A DNA stretch of 23,550 bases from JBBRLA01 sp038231615 (GTDB lineage Bacteria > Myxococcota_A > Polyangia > Palsa-1104 > JAEUJZ01). The stretch lies in NCBI GenBank assembly GCA_038231615.1, contig JBBRLA010000036.1:1-23550 (forward strand), written 5' to 3'. A program made the position numbers and the translations under genes. Of the stretch, positions 7,720 through 15,197 are shown one piece after another. The notes beneath the pieces are model-generated. The model was not told the origin of the DNA. It was given only the letters and a program-made list of their open reading frames with translations, and did no database searches. Position 1 is the stretch's first letter, and every line of letters starts with the position of its first letter.

Positions 7720-9482
7720 AAGGTTCCGAGGCCCTGGCCCTGGCGCTCTCGCGGAGCGGCCTGCGGGGCGTGTTCTCCGCCCCCTACACCCCGCTGCGAC
7801 GGGTCGAGCGGCTCCACTCCCGGGGCAGCGAGGAGTGCCACCAGGCGCTCTCGGACAACGTGGCGGTCAGCCTGGCGCTCGGCGGGGCGATGCTCTCTCA
7901 CCACCCGACCTGCGCCCTTCTGGGACAGGCTGGGGCCGGCGGGGCGATGGAGGCCCTCTCCACTGCGGCGCTGCTCTCGGAGTACCGATCGGGGTGCGTG
8001 CTCATCGAGGGCGCCGATCCACGAACCGGCCGCGGGCTCTGCGACAACCGCGCCGCCCTGCAAGGAATCGCCTCCCTGCCGATCCTGGAGCCGGGCAGCA
8101 CGACGGAGGTTTACCAGCTCGCGCGCCTCTCGTTCCTCATCTCGCAGGCCGGGGGCCTGCCGGTGGTGCTGCGGATGGCCCCGCGGGCCCTGGAAGACCG
8201 CGGCGACGTGCGCGAGGGGCTGTGGGCCGAAGACGGCGCCGAGCCCGGCCCGCTGAGCTATTGCCGCGACGACGGCCCCTACCTGTTCACCGCCGCCACC
8301 CACCACTTTCACGCCGAGCGCCGGGAGCGCCGGCTGCAGGCGCTGTCTCATGTGTCGGCGGCCCTGGCCAGCATCGGTCTCTCGGCGGGGTCTGATCGGG
8401 GGGTGGTGCTGGCCGGGCACCTCTCGTCCCGGGCGCAGGCGCAGGCGACGGACCTGGGCCTGCCAACGCTGCGCCTGGGGATGGCCTGGCCCCTGCCCGA
8501 GCCGCTGCTGCTCGATTTTCTCGGCGGGCTGAAGGAGGCGCTGGTGCTGGAGGAAGGCGAGCCCTTCTTGCTGACCCGCCTTCAGGCGCTGGCGCATCGG
8601 GCGGGGCTTTCGGTGCGGGTGGTGGGTCCCGAGGCCATGACCCTGCGCCGCCCGGTGGCCTTCGAGGACGCGGACCTTTTCGCGGCGCTCTTGCGCTTCG
8701 CCGGGCCCAGCGCCGGGGCGAATTCGGCGGATGCCTCGCCGGGCTACGACCTGACCCTTTCGCGGGCGCGCATCCGCGAACTCTTGCCGCCGAAGCTGGA
8801 CCCAAACGAGGAGCTGGATGAAGAGCCCTGGCCGCTGTACTTCGCCCGGATGAAGAACAAGCGGCCCCGCTTCTCCCGGGCGGATCCGCGGCTCCAGCTT
8901 TTGACCCTTTTGCGGCACCTGCCGCGGCCGACGCTGATTGTCGCCGGGCCCGGCCCCATCGGGGACCTGGGGGGCCCGCAGCGCCTCGTCGACGTGCAAC
9001 TGCATGGGGGCGCGGTGGCGCCGGTGGCCGGGGCGCTGTCCCGGGCCGACGCGGTGGTCGGCCTGGAACCCGAGCCCGCCGGGCGGCCCCTATCGGTGGC
9101 GCTGCTTGACGGGAGCGCCGGGCCGGGAAGCCAACACCTGGAGCAGCTCGGGGTGCTGGACAACGCCCTGTCGGGACGCGACGTGCTCCATGTGATGATC
9201 CTTTTGCACGAGCACGAGCCTGAGGGAGAAGCCGAGACGCGGGCAGCACAGTGGCTCTTGCCGCAGCTTCGCGCCGCCGGGGTGGAGATCTCGACGGCCG
9301 ACCTTCACGACGGCGAGTCGATGGCGCGGGCGGTGTCCTACGCGGCCCACCGCCACGGCCCGCGGGCCCTTCTGTGCTATGGCCAGCGCGCCGAACACGG
9401 CTCGTCCAGCTCGTCGGGGCGGGTGTCCTCGATGTCCGTGGACAGCCCGCGGACCACGTTATTGAGTTCCGACGCATCATGA
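7713..9482 (+). CDS. Divergent indolepyruvate ferredoxin oxidoreductase alpha (IorA)-like protein
   Basis: IorA-type enzymes use thiamine diphosphate to decarboxylate aryl 2-oxoacids and pass electrons to ferredoxin. This 589-residue protein follows the layout of the family: a pyrimidine-binding-like N-terminal domain (GSEALALALSRSG at the start; DNRAALQGIASLPILEPGST and PVVLRMAPRA at about 110-165), a linker domain with ALVLEEGEPFL (about 276-286), and a C-terminal domain with GDLGG, GGAVAPVAGAL and LLDGSAGPGS. The Mg-thiamine motif GDS...N is degraded (DGS, then LLHEHE where VILDN is usual), and the C-terminal ferredoxin cysteines of IorA are absent. It may be a degenerate or altered-function member. 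GTG 7713 overlaps the preceding gene, and ATGA links it to rsmD. Confidence 0.68.
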   Translation: MLKGSEALALALSRSGLRGVFSAPYTPLRRVERLHSRGSEECHQALSDNVAVSLALGGAMLSHHPTCALLGQAGAGGAMEALSTAALLSEYRSGCVLIEGADPRTGRGLCDNRAALQGIASLPILEPGSTTEVYQLARLSFLISQAGGLPVVLRMAPRALEDRGDVREGLWAEDGAEPGPLSYCRDDGPYLFTAATHHFHAERRERRLQALSHVSAALASIGLSAGSDRGVVLAGHLSSRAQAQATDLGLPTLRLGMAWPLPEPLLLDFLGGLKEALVLEEGEPFLLTRLQALAHRAGLSVRVVGPEAMTLRRPVAFEDADLFAALLRFAGPSAGANSADASPGYDLTLSRARIRELLPPKLDPNEELDEEPWPLYFARMKNKRPRFSRADPRLQLLTLLRHLPRPTLIVAGPGPIGDLGGPQRLVDVQLHGGAVAPVAGALSRADAVVGLEPEPAGRPLSVALLDGSAGPGSQHLEQLGVLDNALSGRDVLHVMILLHEHEPEGEAETRAAQWLLPQLRAAGVEISTADLHDGESMARAVSYAAHRHGPRALLCYGQRAEHGSSSSSGRVSSMSVDSPRTTLLSSDAS

Positions 9483-10102
9483 GAATCATCGGCGGCGCCC
9501 TGGGCGGACGACGGCTTTTGGCCCCCCCGGGCATGACCACCCGCCCCACCGCCGACCGGGTGCGCCAGGCGCTGTTCAATATTCTCGGGGGACGCAGCCT
9601 CGGGCAGCCGGGCCGGTTGCCCGCCGACGCCGGGGTGCTGGACCTCTTCGCCGGCAGCGGGGCGCTCGGCCTGGAGGCTTTGTCCCGAGGCGCGGCCCGG
9701 GCGGTGTTTGTCGAAGAAGACCCTGGCGCCCTGCGGGTGCTGCGTGACAACCTGCACGACCTGGACCTCCTTTCCCGCGCCCAGGTGCTGCCTCTTTCCA
9801 TCGACCGCGCCATGGATCGCCTGCTTTCCCGCAAGGACGCGACCTTTCCGATGGCCGTCTCCTTCATTTTTGCTGATCCGCCCTACCGGGAGGGCCGCCT
9901 GCCCGCGCTCCTGTCCCGCCTGGGGGCCCCCGGCTGCCCCTTGTTGTCCGACGACACCGTGGTGGTTGTCGAGCACGCCAGGGTCAAGGGCCTCCCCGGC
10001 CCCGGCCCCGAGTATGGCGCTCTGCTTCGCGATGACGAGCGTTGTTACGGCCAGACCGCTCTGTCATTCTATGCACGGTCCGTGACCTCCGCAGATGGGT
10101 GA
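9479..10102 (+). CDS. rsmD: 16S rRNA (guanine(966)-N2)-methyltransferase
   Basis: Methylates G966 of 16S rRNA on the assembling 30S subunit using SAM. The 207-residue product has the family start MRIIGGALGGRRL, the TRPTADRVRQALFNIL stretch (21-36), SAM motif I VLDLFAGSGALGLEALSRGA (53-72), acidic FVEED (77-81) and the catalytic DPPY (133-136). The ATG lies in the ATGA overlap with the preceding gene. The next gene, coaD, begins within a few bases of its stop; the rsmD-coaD order is common in bacteria. Function is confident. Confidence 0.94.
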   Translation: MRIIGGALGGRRLLAPPGMTTRPTADRVRQALFNILGGRSLGQPGRLPADAGVLDLFAGSGALGLEALSRGAARAVFVEEDPGALRVLRDNLHDLDLLSRAQVLPLSIDRAMDRLLSRKDATFPMAVSFIFADPPYREGRLPALLSRLGAPGCPLLSDDTVVVVEHARVKGLPGPGPEYGALLRDDERCYGQTALSFYARSVTSADG

Positions 10103-10106
10103 AACA

Positions 10107-10622
10107 ATGACGCAATTGGTGTTGAACCGGCTGGCCATCTACCCGGGTTCCTTCGATCCGATCACCAACGGGCACCTGGACATCCTGCGGCGATCGCTGC
10201 GGATCTTCGACCGGGTCATCGTCTCGCTGGCCGACAACGTGCGCAAGAAGCCCTTGTTCTCCGTGGACCAGCGCCGCCAGCAAATCCTCGACGCCGTGGG
10301 CCATGACAACCGGGTCGAGGTGGACGCCTTCACTGGCTTGCTCATCGACTATGCCCGCCGTCGCAAAGCCGGCTTCATCATCCGCGGCCTGCGCGCCCTG
10401 GGGGACTTCGAATACGAGTTCCAACTGGCCCATATGAACCGGCACCTGTCTCCCGAGGTGGAGACCCTGTTCATGATGACCGCCGAAGAGACCTTCTACG
10501 TCAGCTCGTCTCTGGTTAAGGAAGTGGCCCAGTTCGGCGGCGATGTCTCGGCGCTGGTTCCGCCGGGGGTGCAGCGGGCCCTCAAAGAGGCGCTGGCCCA
10601 GAAGCCGAAGGACGAAGGCTGA
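10107..10622 (+). CDS. coaD: Pantetheine-phosphate adenylyltransferase
   Basis: Catalyses the penultimate step of coenzyme A synthesis, ATP + 4'-phosphopantetheine to dephospho-CoA. The 171-residue product has YPGSFDPITNGHLDIL with the nucleotidyltransferase TNGH (20-23), KKPLFSVDQRRQQI (48-60), IIRGLRALGDFEYEFQLAHMN (91-111) and the C-terminal SSSLVKEVAQFGGDVSALVP. ATG 10107 has GGGTGA 5 bases upstream; ATG 10095 is an alternative that would overlap rsmD by 8 bases. The gene is the last of the 7462-10622 operon. Function is confident. Confidence 0.95.
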   Translation: MTQLVLNRLAIYPGSFDPITNGHLDILRRSLRIFDRVIVSLADNVRKKPLFSVDQRRQQILDAVGHDNRVEVDAFTGLLIDYARRRKAGFIIRGLRALGDFEYEFQLAHMNRHLSPEVETLFMMTAEETFYVSSSLVKEVAQFGGDVSALVPPGVQRALKEALAQKPKDEG

Positions 10623-10756
10623 TTCGCCGCCGGCCCCGATGTACGTGAAGGTGGCTGTGGGGCGATCTTGCACGATCGGGCGCAAATTCGCCTCATCGGA
10701 CCCGCCCGCGGCACGTCCGCCCCGCGTCCGCCGGGCACTTGCACCACGGCCGAGTC

Positions 10757-10772
10757 TGGCATGGCTTCTGCA
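10757..10772 (+). promoter_or_regulatory. Possible sigma-54 (-24/-12) promoter
   Basis: TGGCATGGCTTCTGCA has the -24 GG and -12 GC dinucleotides at the proper spacing (consensus TGGCACG-N4-TTGCA). It would start transcription at about 10784, leaving a leader of some 74 bases before the Lys/Asp-rich gene. The rest of the 235-base gap 10623-10857 shows no other feature. No activator site was recognised. Confidence 0.4.
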
Positions 10773-10857
10773 TCCTGTTGAGATCGTTGTTCGGCCCCGC
10801 GCCGACGCACCCACCGAAACACCGCTGCCACTCCGGCAGCCTCTCTTGGAGGAACCG

Positions 10858-11211
10858 ATGCGCAACAAGATCCTGCTCGCCGCTGGTATGTCCCTGGCCC
10901 TGGGCCTGGCCTTCTCCGCCCCCGCGATGGCCCAGGAAACAGCCAAGGACAAGGCCGAGATCAAGACCGACAAGGCCGAAGTCAAGGGCGACCGCAAGGA
11001 CATCGCCAAGGATCGCAAGGATGCCGCCAAGGACCGCAAGGACCTGCGCAAGGACATCAAGGAAGGCGATGCCAAGGACGCCAAGAAGGAGGCCGGTGAC
11101 CTGGCCAAGGACAAGAAGGACCTGGCCAAGGACAAGAAGGACCTGGCCAAGGACCACAAGGACCTGGCCAAGGACCAGAGGGACGCCCACAAGGACGCCC
11201 ACAAGAAGTAG
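10858..11211 (+). CDS. Secreted Lys/Asp-rich heptad-repeat protein
   Basis: 117-residue product with a clear Sec signal peptide (MRNKILLAAGMSLALGLAFSAPAMA, cleavage before QE at 26). The mature part is composed almost only of K, D, A, E, R and L in a 7-residue pattern: KDRKDAA, KDRKDLR, then four DLAKDKK-like units. One Leu per heptad and alternating charges suggest an extended single helix or an LEA-like/disordered polyelectrolyte; it is too hydrophilic for a classical coiled coil. Location would be periplasmic or extracellular. The start has a strong TTGGAGG upstream. A possible sigma-54 promoter precedes it and a strong terminator follows, so it is probably a single-gene unit. Function is unknown; metal or envelope stress protection is only a guess. 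Confidence 0.88.
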   Translation: MRNKILLAAGMSLALGLAFSAPAMAQETAKDKAEIKTDKAEVKGDRKDIAKDRKDAAKDRKDLRKDIKEGDAKDAKKEAGDLAKDKKDLAKDKKDLAKDHKDLAKDQRDAHKDAHKK

Positions 11212-11226
11212 TCCCTGGTCTCGCTC

Positions 11227-11255
11227 AAAAAGGCCCCGCCCCGCGGGGCCTTTTT
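11227..11255. terminator. Bidirectional rho-independent terminator
   Basis: AAAAAGGCCCCGCCCCGCGG followed by GGCCTTTTT forms a GGCCCCG/CGGGGCC stem flanked by A5 and T5, so it can end transcription both from the Lys/Asp-rich gene (+) and from the MATE gene (-), whose stop codon overlaps its edge. Confidence 0.88.
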
Positions 11256-12691
11256 CATATCGTGATGTGCTTCCAGGTCCCGGTGCGGAACTTCAGGAAC
11301 ATCACCAGTGCCAACCCCAAAAGGTAGATGATCAGCGCCGCCCACACCCCCCACAGGCCGAAGTGCAGCGGCAGCCCCAGAAGGTACGCCAGCGGCATCA
11401 GGCAGGTGAAGTGCAAAATGCCCTCGGCGATCATGACGTAGCGCGTGTTCCCCGCCCCATAGAGGGCCTGGGTGAACGTCAGCGCGATCACGATCACCGG
11501 TTGCACCAGGCCCAGCACCCGCAGGATCGGCACCGCCACCTTCAACACCTCGGGGTCGGCGTTCCAGAAGCGCAGGATGGGTTCGGCGAAGTACGACATC
11601 CCCAGGCCCAGGGCGATGAAGAAGAGCACCCCGATGAAGATGGCGTTGTAGACGTACTGCTCCGCCAGGTCGTAGGCCTTGGCCCCCATGCTCTGGCTCA
11701 CCAGCGTCGCCGTGGCCGTCCCGTAGGCGATGCAACTGATGAACACCAGTTGCAGCACGCTGATGATGTTCGACGTCGCCGTGGACAGGATGGTCCGCCC
11801 CATCCCGTGATCCGCGAGCTTGTCGAGCCGCCCCACCACCCACAGGACGAACGCGAAGCCGGCCATGGCGAACATCGTCGCCAGGCCCGAGGGCACCGAG
11901 AGCCGCGCGATGCCCCACATGACCCGCGGCGAGGCGTGCCGCAGGTTGCGGATGTGGTAGCGATGGTACTCGGGCCGCAGGGTCCAGGCGGCCATCATCA
12001 CCAGCCCGATGTACGAGCTGATCATCGACGCCAGCCCCGCACCCGGCACGCCCAGGTGCGGCAGGTGGCCCCCGGTCACCGAGAGCAGCTGCATATGGAT
12101 CCAGTCCACCCCGGGGATGCCCGGGCTCTCGTTGCCGAAGACCAGCGTCACGCACAGAAGGAAGTTGGCCAGGTTCATGGTCAGCGCCGCGCCCATGTGC
12201 ACCCGGGTCTTGCCCAGCCCGTCGAAGAACGCCTTCAGGCTGGCGGTCATCACCATTCCGCAGATCTGCAAAAAGCGCCAGCGCAGGAAGGGCACCCCCA
12301 GTTCCCGCACCCGCGGGTCGTGGTTGATGATGCTGAACATCAGGGGCGTCAGCCACCAGCACAGCGCCGTCACCACCAGCGACGAGAAGAACGCCAGCAG
12401 CAGGGAGTTGGTCGATACTGCCCCGGCCCCGTCCAGATCGCCGGCCCCCGCCCGCCGCGCCGTCAGTGCCTGCGTACCCACGGCGATCGACGCCAAAAAC
12501 CCGCCAAACATCCACAAGAGGATCTGGCTGATCTGCAACGCCGTCTGCCCCGGCACCGACTCCGATCGCGGCAGGTGCCCGACCAGGATGTGGTCGACCT
12601 GGTTGATCAGCGTCTGAGAGAGCATCGCCAGCATCACTGGAGACGAGAGGCCGATGATGCGGCGGCTGAGCGCTCGGTCCAGAAATGACAT
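11255..12691 (-). CDS. MATE family multidrug/sodium antiporter
   Basis: Inner-membrane exporter of the MATE family, which expels organic cations or other drugs in exchange for Na+ or H+. The 478-residue product has about 12 hydrophobic helices in two similar halves. The N-terminal half carries family-like SSPVMLAMLSQTLINQVDHILVG, GTQALTARRAGAGD and SLKAFFDGLGKTRVHM. The second half has PSGLATMFAMAGFAFVLWVVG, GTATATLVSQSMGA and FTQALYGAGNTRYVM. ATG 12691 (MSFLDRALSRRIIGL) is chosen; the frame is open further upstream, but that DNA holds the divergent promoter region. There is no strong ribosome site. Substrate cannot be told from the sequence. Confidence 0.9.
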   Translation of the reverse strand: MSFLDRALSRRIIGLSSPVMLAMLSQTLINQVDHILVGHLPRSESVPGQTALQISQILLWMFGGFLASIAVGTQALTARRAGAGDLDGAGAVSTNSLLLAFFSSLVVTALCWWLTPLMFSIINHDPRVRELGVPFLRWRFLQICGMVMTASLKAFFDGLGKTRVHMGAALTMNLANFLLCVTLVFGNESPGIPGVDWIHMQLLSVTGGHLPHLGVPGAGLASMISSYIGLVMMAAWTLRPEYHRYHIRNLRHASPRVMWGIARLSVPSGLATMFAMAGFAFVLWVVGRLDKLADHGMGRTILSTATSNIISVLQLVFISCIAYGTATATLVSQSMGAKAYDLAEQYVYNAIFIGVLFFIALGLGMSYFAEPILRFWNADPEVLKVAVPILRVLGLVQPVIVIALTFTQALYGAGNTRYVMIAEGILHFTCLMPLAYLLGLPLHFGLWGVWAALIIYLLGLALVMFLKFRTGTWKHITI

Positions 12692-12744
12692 CGCGGTTGG
12701 CTGTTCTATCACATTGGCGGGCTGCCGGCATACGCAGCCGTCCG

Positions 12745-12758
12745 AGTTTCGTGAAACT
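12745..12758. promoter_or_regulatory. Palindromic operator candidate AGTTTC-GT-GAAACT
   Basis: AGTTTCGTGAAACT is an inverted repeat with 6-base arms and a 2-base centre, in the 94-base gap between the divergent MATE and beta-propeller genes. It overlaps the -35-like GTGAAA of the right-hand promoter, a position suited to a repressor. No matching regulator gene is nearby. Confidence 0.4.
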
Positions 12759-12779
12759 TGCGCCAGAGTGCGCGATAAT
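12751..12779 (+). promoter_or_regulatory. Sigma-70-type promoter GTGAAA-17-GATAAT
   Basis: -35 GTGAAA (4 of 6), a 17-base spacer and -10 GATAAT (5 of 6). Transcription should start at about 12786, exactly the GTG start of the next gene, which has no Shine-Dalgarno. This fits a leaderless mRNA. Confidence 0.5.
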
Positions 12780-12785
12780 AAGCCG

Positions 12786-14345
12786 GTGATCAAAAGGTTC
12801 GCGGAAAAAAAACCGTATGGCTCCAAGACCTTGGCCCAGGTGCCCCGGCCCTTGCCGGCGCTGGGCCTGGTCCTGGCCGCCGCCGTCGCCGCCATCTCCG
12901 GATGTAGCACCGCGCCCGTGCCGATCTTCGACGGCGGCCCGACCGATCTGCCGGCCCTTGACGACGGCGGCACCGATCTGCCAGGTCCCGACCTTTCGCC
13001 ACAGGGGCCCGTGGCGTTGGCCACCGGCACCGCCCCGATCCTCGACGGGGTGACCCTGAACGGCGTGGCGCTCGCCTACCACGACGGCACCGACGCCTTT
13101 GTCGTGCCCACCTCCCCGGGCACCCCCCCGCTGAAGATCGCCCAGGGGCTGGTCACCGGCGGGATGCAGGTCAGCAACAACGCCATCCTGGCCTTCTCCC
13201 AGTACAACAGCGGGACCGGCGTGGCCCACCTGACGGCCTACGTCCCCGGGCAGACCCAGGCCCACACCCTGGAGGAACAGGTCTACGTCTCCCGCGATGC
13301 CGTGGCCGCATCCACCGACAGCAATTTCGTCGGCTACATCTACAGCGTCGACGGCCAGTCCGGCGATCTGACCCTGCGCCGCTCCGACGCCGGCGCCATG
13401 TCGCAAAGCCCGCTCCTTTTGCGCAACGTGGACCTGGTCCGCTGTCCCATCGAGCTGCATTTCTATGACCCGCAGCACCTGGTGGTCTTCTTCTGCCTGC
13501 ACAGCGACCCCACCGCCCGCTCCCAGATCGCCATCGCCGACGCCACCACCGGAATCGCCTCTACCCTGTCCCTGCCCCTGGAGGACGTGGACCAGGTGCG
13601 GGTGGTCCCCGGCGGTCGGGTGCTCTGGGTGGACAAGCTCAGCAGCGGCGGCGGCCTCGGCGGCACCCTCCAGTCCGCGACCATCGACGGCGGCGTGCGT
13701 CAGACCATCGAAAAAAACGTCCCGGTGAAGTCGGCGGCCCAGCTTACCCTGAGCCCGGCGGGCGACGTGGTCTTCTATCTTACCGGCGTGGGGGCCCTGT
13801 CCAAGGTCTCCGCCCGGGGCGAGTTCCCCACCGTGACCTTGACCCCCACCAAGGTGGGCCGCATCAGCGTCGTCTCGCGCGACGGTGGCATCGTCGCCGT
13901 GACCCGCCCCACCGGGGTGGTGATGGCGCCGGATCGCCTGTCCCTCATCGACACCGTCACCAAGACCAGCGTCGATGCGCCCCTCTCCGTGGCGCTGATC
14001 GCCGCCGCCTTCACCGGTGACTCGACCCTGTCGATCTACCTTTCCGCCAGCGGGGACCTCTTCTCCTTCCCGGTGCGCGCCTCGTCGGGTACCCAGCCCG
14101 ACCTCCTGTTCAGCAAGGTCAGCCTCTTTGCCCCCTTGAACGACGCGCAGGTCTTTTTCCTCCACGACGCCACCTTGGGCAAGGACGCGACGGCCTCGGT
14201 GCTGGACGCCCAGCACCGGATGCGGGTGGTGGACAAGGACCGGGGGCTGGTATCGTCTCCTTCCGGGTCTTTCCTGATCACCGCCGATCGGGGCCGGCTG
14301 CTCTACGTGAAAGGCACGACCCTTTATGCCATCAACCTGCCTTAG
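12786..14345 (+). CDS. Beta-propeller-like (TolB-like) lipoprotein
   Basis: 519-residue product with an N-terminal signal containing LPALGLVLAAAVAAISGC; the ISGC lipobox puts the lipid Cys at about residue 40. After a Pro/Asp/Gly-rich linker (FDGGPTDLPALDDGGTDLPG) come about 450 residues of short beta strands ending in turns such as VVPGGRVLWVDKLSSGG, TLSPAGDVVFYLTG and VVSRDGGIVAV. The repeating pattern resembles TolB or WD40-like propeller blades, but no exact family is certain. The gene precedes a Pal-like and a CpoB-like gene in the order of tolB-pal-cpoB, so an envelope role is plausible; unlike true TolB it is lipidated and lacks an obvious TolB N-terminal domain. GTG 12786 is chosen because it lies at the predicted transcription start; GTG 12840 is an alternative. 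Confidence 0.72.
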   Translation: MIKRFAEKKPYGSKTLAQVPRPLPALGLVLAAAVAAISGCSTAPVPIFDGGPTDLPALDDGGTDLPGPDLSPQGPVALATGTAPILDGVTLNGVALAYHDGTDAFVVPTSPGTPPLKIAQGLVTGGMQVSNNAILAFSQYNSGTGVAHLTAYVPGQTQAHTLEEQVYVSRDAVAASTDSNFVGYIYSVDGQSGDLTLRRSDAGAMSQSPLLLRNVDLVRCPIELHFYDPQHLVVFFCLHSDPTARSQIAIADATTGIASTLSLPLEDVDQVRVVPGGRVLWVDKLSSGGGLGGTLQSATIDGGVRQTIEKNVPVKSAAQLTLSPAGDVVFYLTGVGALSKVSARGEFPTVTLTPTKVGRISVVSRDGGIVAVTRPTGVVMAPDRLSLIDTVTKTSVDAPLSVALIAAAFTGDSTLSIYLSASGDLFSFPVRASSGTQPDLLFSKVSLFAPLNDAQVFFLHDATLGKDATASVLDAQHRMRVVDKDRGLVSSPSGSFLITADRGRLLYVKGTTLYAINLP

Positions 14346-14384
14346 CCAGACCGCCTCAAAGATCACCCGATGCCGTCTCAGAAA

Positions 14385-14413
14385 TTGACAAGGGTCATGA
14401 ACGCTCCTAGGGT
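14385..14413 (+). promoter_or_regulatory. Possible promoter TTGACA-17-TAGGGT
   Basis: A perfect -35 TTGACA, 17-base spacer and a weak -10 TAGGGT (3 of 6). The predicted transcription start is about the ATG at 14421. It would let the Pal-like and CpoB-like genes be transcribed apart from the propeller gene. Confidence 0.4.
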
Positions 14414-14420
14414 TTCGACC

Positions 14421-15197
14421 ATGCACAGGATATGGATGATGGCAGCGGTGCTGGGGGCCCTGCAGTTTTCGTGTACGTCTAACTACCCGAAGTGCGACAA
14501 GGACACCGACTGCCGCGGGAACGAGGCCAACAAGGACCGTTCGGATTACTGCATAAACGGTCAGTGCCAACAATGCCGGCCGGGCCAAGCCGGGGACTGC
14601 GGCCCCGGCAAGGCGTGCAGCAACGGCCGCTGCGATGCCATCGCCGGCTACTGCGACGGCGACCACCCCTGCCCTGCGGGACAGCCCTGCGTCAACAACC
14701 GCTGCACCACCTGCAAGAGCGACGGCGACTGCAATGGCGGCAAGTGCAACGCCGGCAAGTGCGAGACCGAGACCCGCACCCGCTGCAAGGGCAACGACGA
14801 CTGCGCCGAAAGCGAAGACTGCATCAAGGGCTATTGCGTGCCCGCCAACCGCTCGGCAACCCCCACCCAGAGCGTGGGGTGCCAGCTCGGCAAGATCTTC
14901 TTCGACTTCAACGAATCCGTGCTCAGCGCCGAGGCCACGTCGATCATCGATCAGAACGCCGATTGCATCAAGCGCGCCGCGCGGTCGGTGACGTTGACGG
15001 GCCGAACCGATCAACGGGGCACCCAGGAATACAATCTGGCCCTGTCCGAGCGCCGCGCCCAGTCCGTGCGCGAACGCCTGGTGCGCCTGGGGGTGACCCA
15101 GAGCATGACGACGCTGCCCCGGGGCGAGCTGGACGCCACGGGCACCGACGAGACCGGCTGGGCCCGGGATCGCAACGTGGAGTTCCAATGGCGTTGA
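14421..15197 (+). CDS. Cys-rich OmpA/Pal-family lipoprotein
   Basis: Outer-membrane lipoprotein that should anchor to peptidoglycan. The 258-residue product starts MHRIWMMAAVLGALQFSC, a short signal with a relaxed lipobox (Cys 18). Residues about 25-150 hold more than 20 cysteines in repeated modules of the type C-x-x-D-x-D-C...C-x-x-G-x-C. A C-terminal OmpA domain follows: IFFDFNESVLS, then GRTDQRGTQEYNLALSERRAQSVRERL, the peptidoglycan-binding loop as in Pal, and a final RDRNVEFQW. ATGs at 14370 and 14397 are in frame; 14421 fits the signal peptide and promoter best. The 3' end overlaps the CpoB-like gene by 10 bases. The Cys-rich domain distinguishes it from ordinary Pal; its role is unknown. 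Confidence 0.85.
   Translation: MHRIWMMAAVLGALQFSCTSNYPKCDKDTDCRGNEANKDRSDYCINGQCQQCRPGQAGDCGPGKACSNGRCDAIAGYCDGDHPCPAGQPCVNNRCTTCKSDGDCNGGKCNAGKCETETRTRCKGNDDCAESEDCIKGYCVPANRSATPTQSVGCQLGKIFFDFNESVLSAEATSIIDQNADCIKRAARSVTLTGRTDQRGTQEYNLALSERRAQSVRERLVRLGVTQSMTTLPRGELDATGTDETGWARDRNVEFQWR

Noticed and set aside
7632..9005. 457-codon minus-strand frame opposite the IorA-like gene
   Set aside because: Composition is that of an antisense shadow; the plus-strand protein has clear domain features and overlaps its neighbours properly.
9984..15188. A 1734-codon open frame on the minus strand
   Set aside because: It runs antisense through coaD, the Lys/Asp protein, the propeller and Pal-like genes, and out of frame with the MATE gene, all with clear families; long antisense frames are expected at this GC content.
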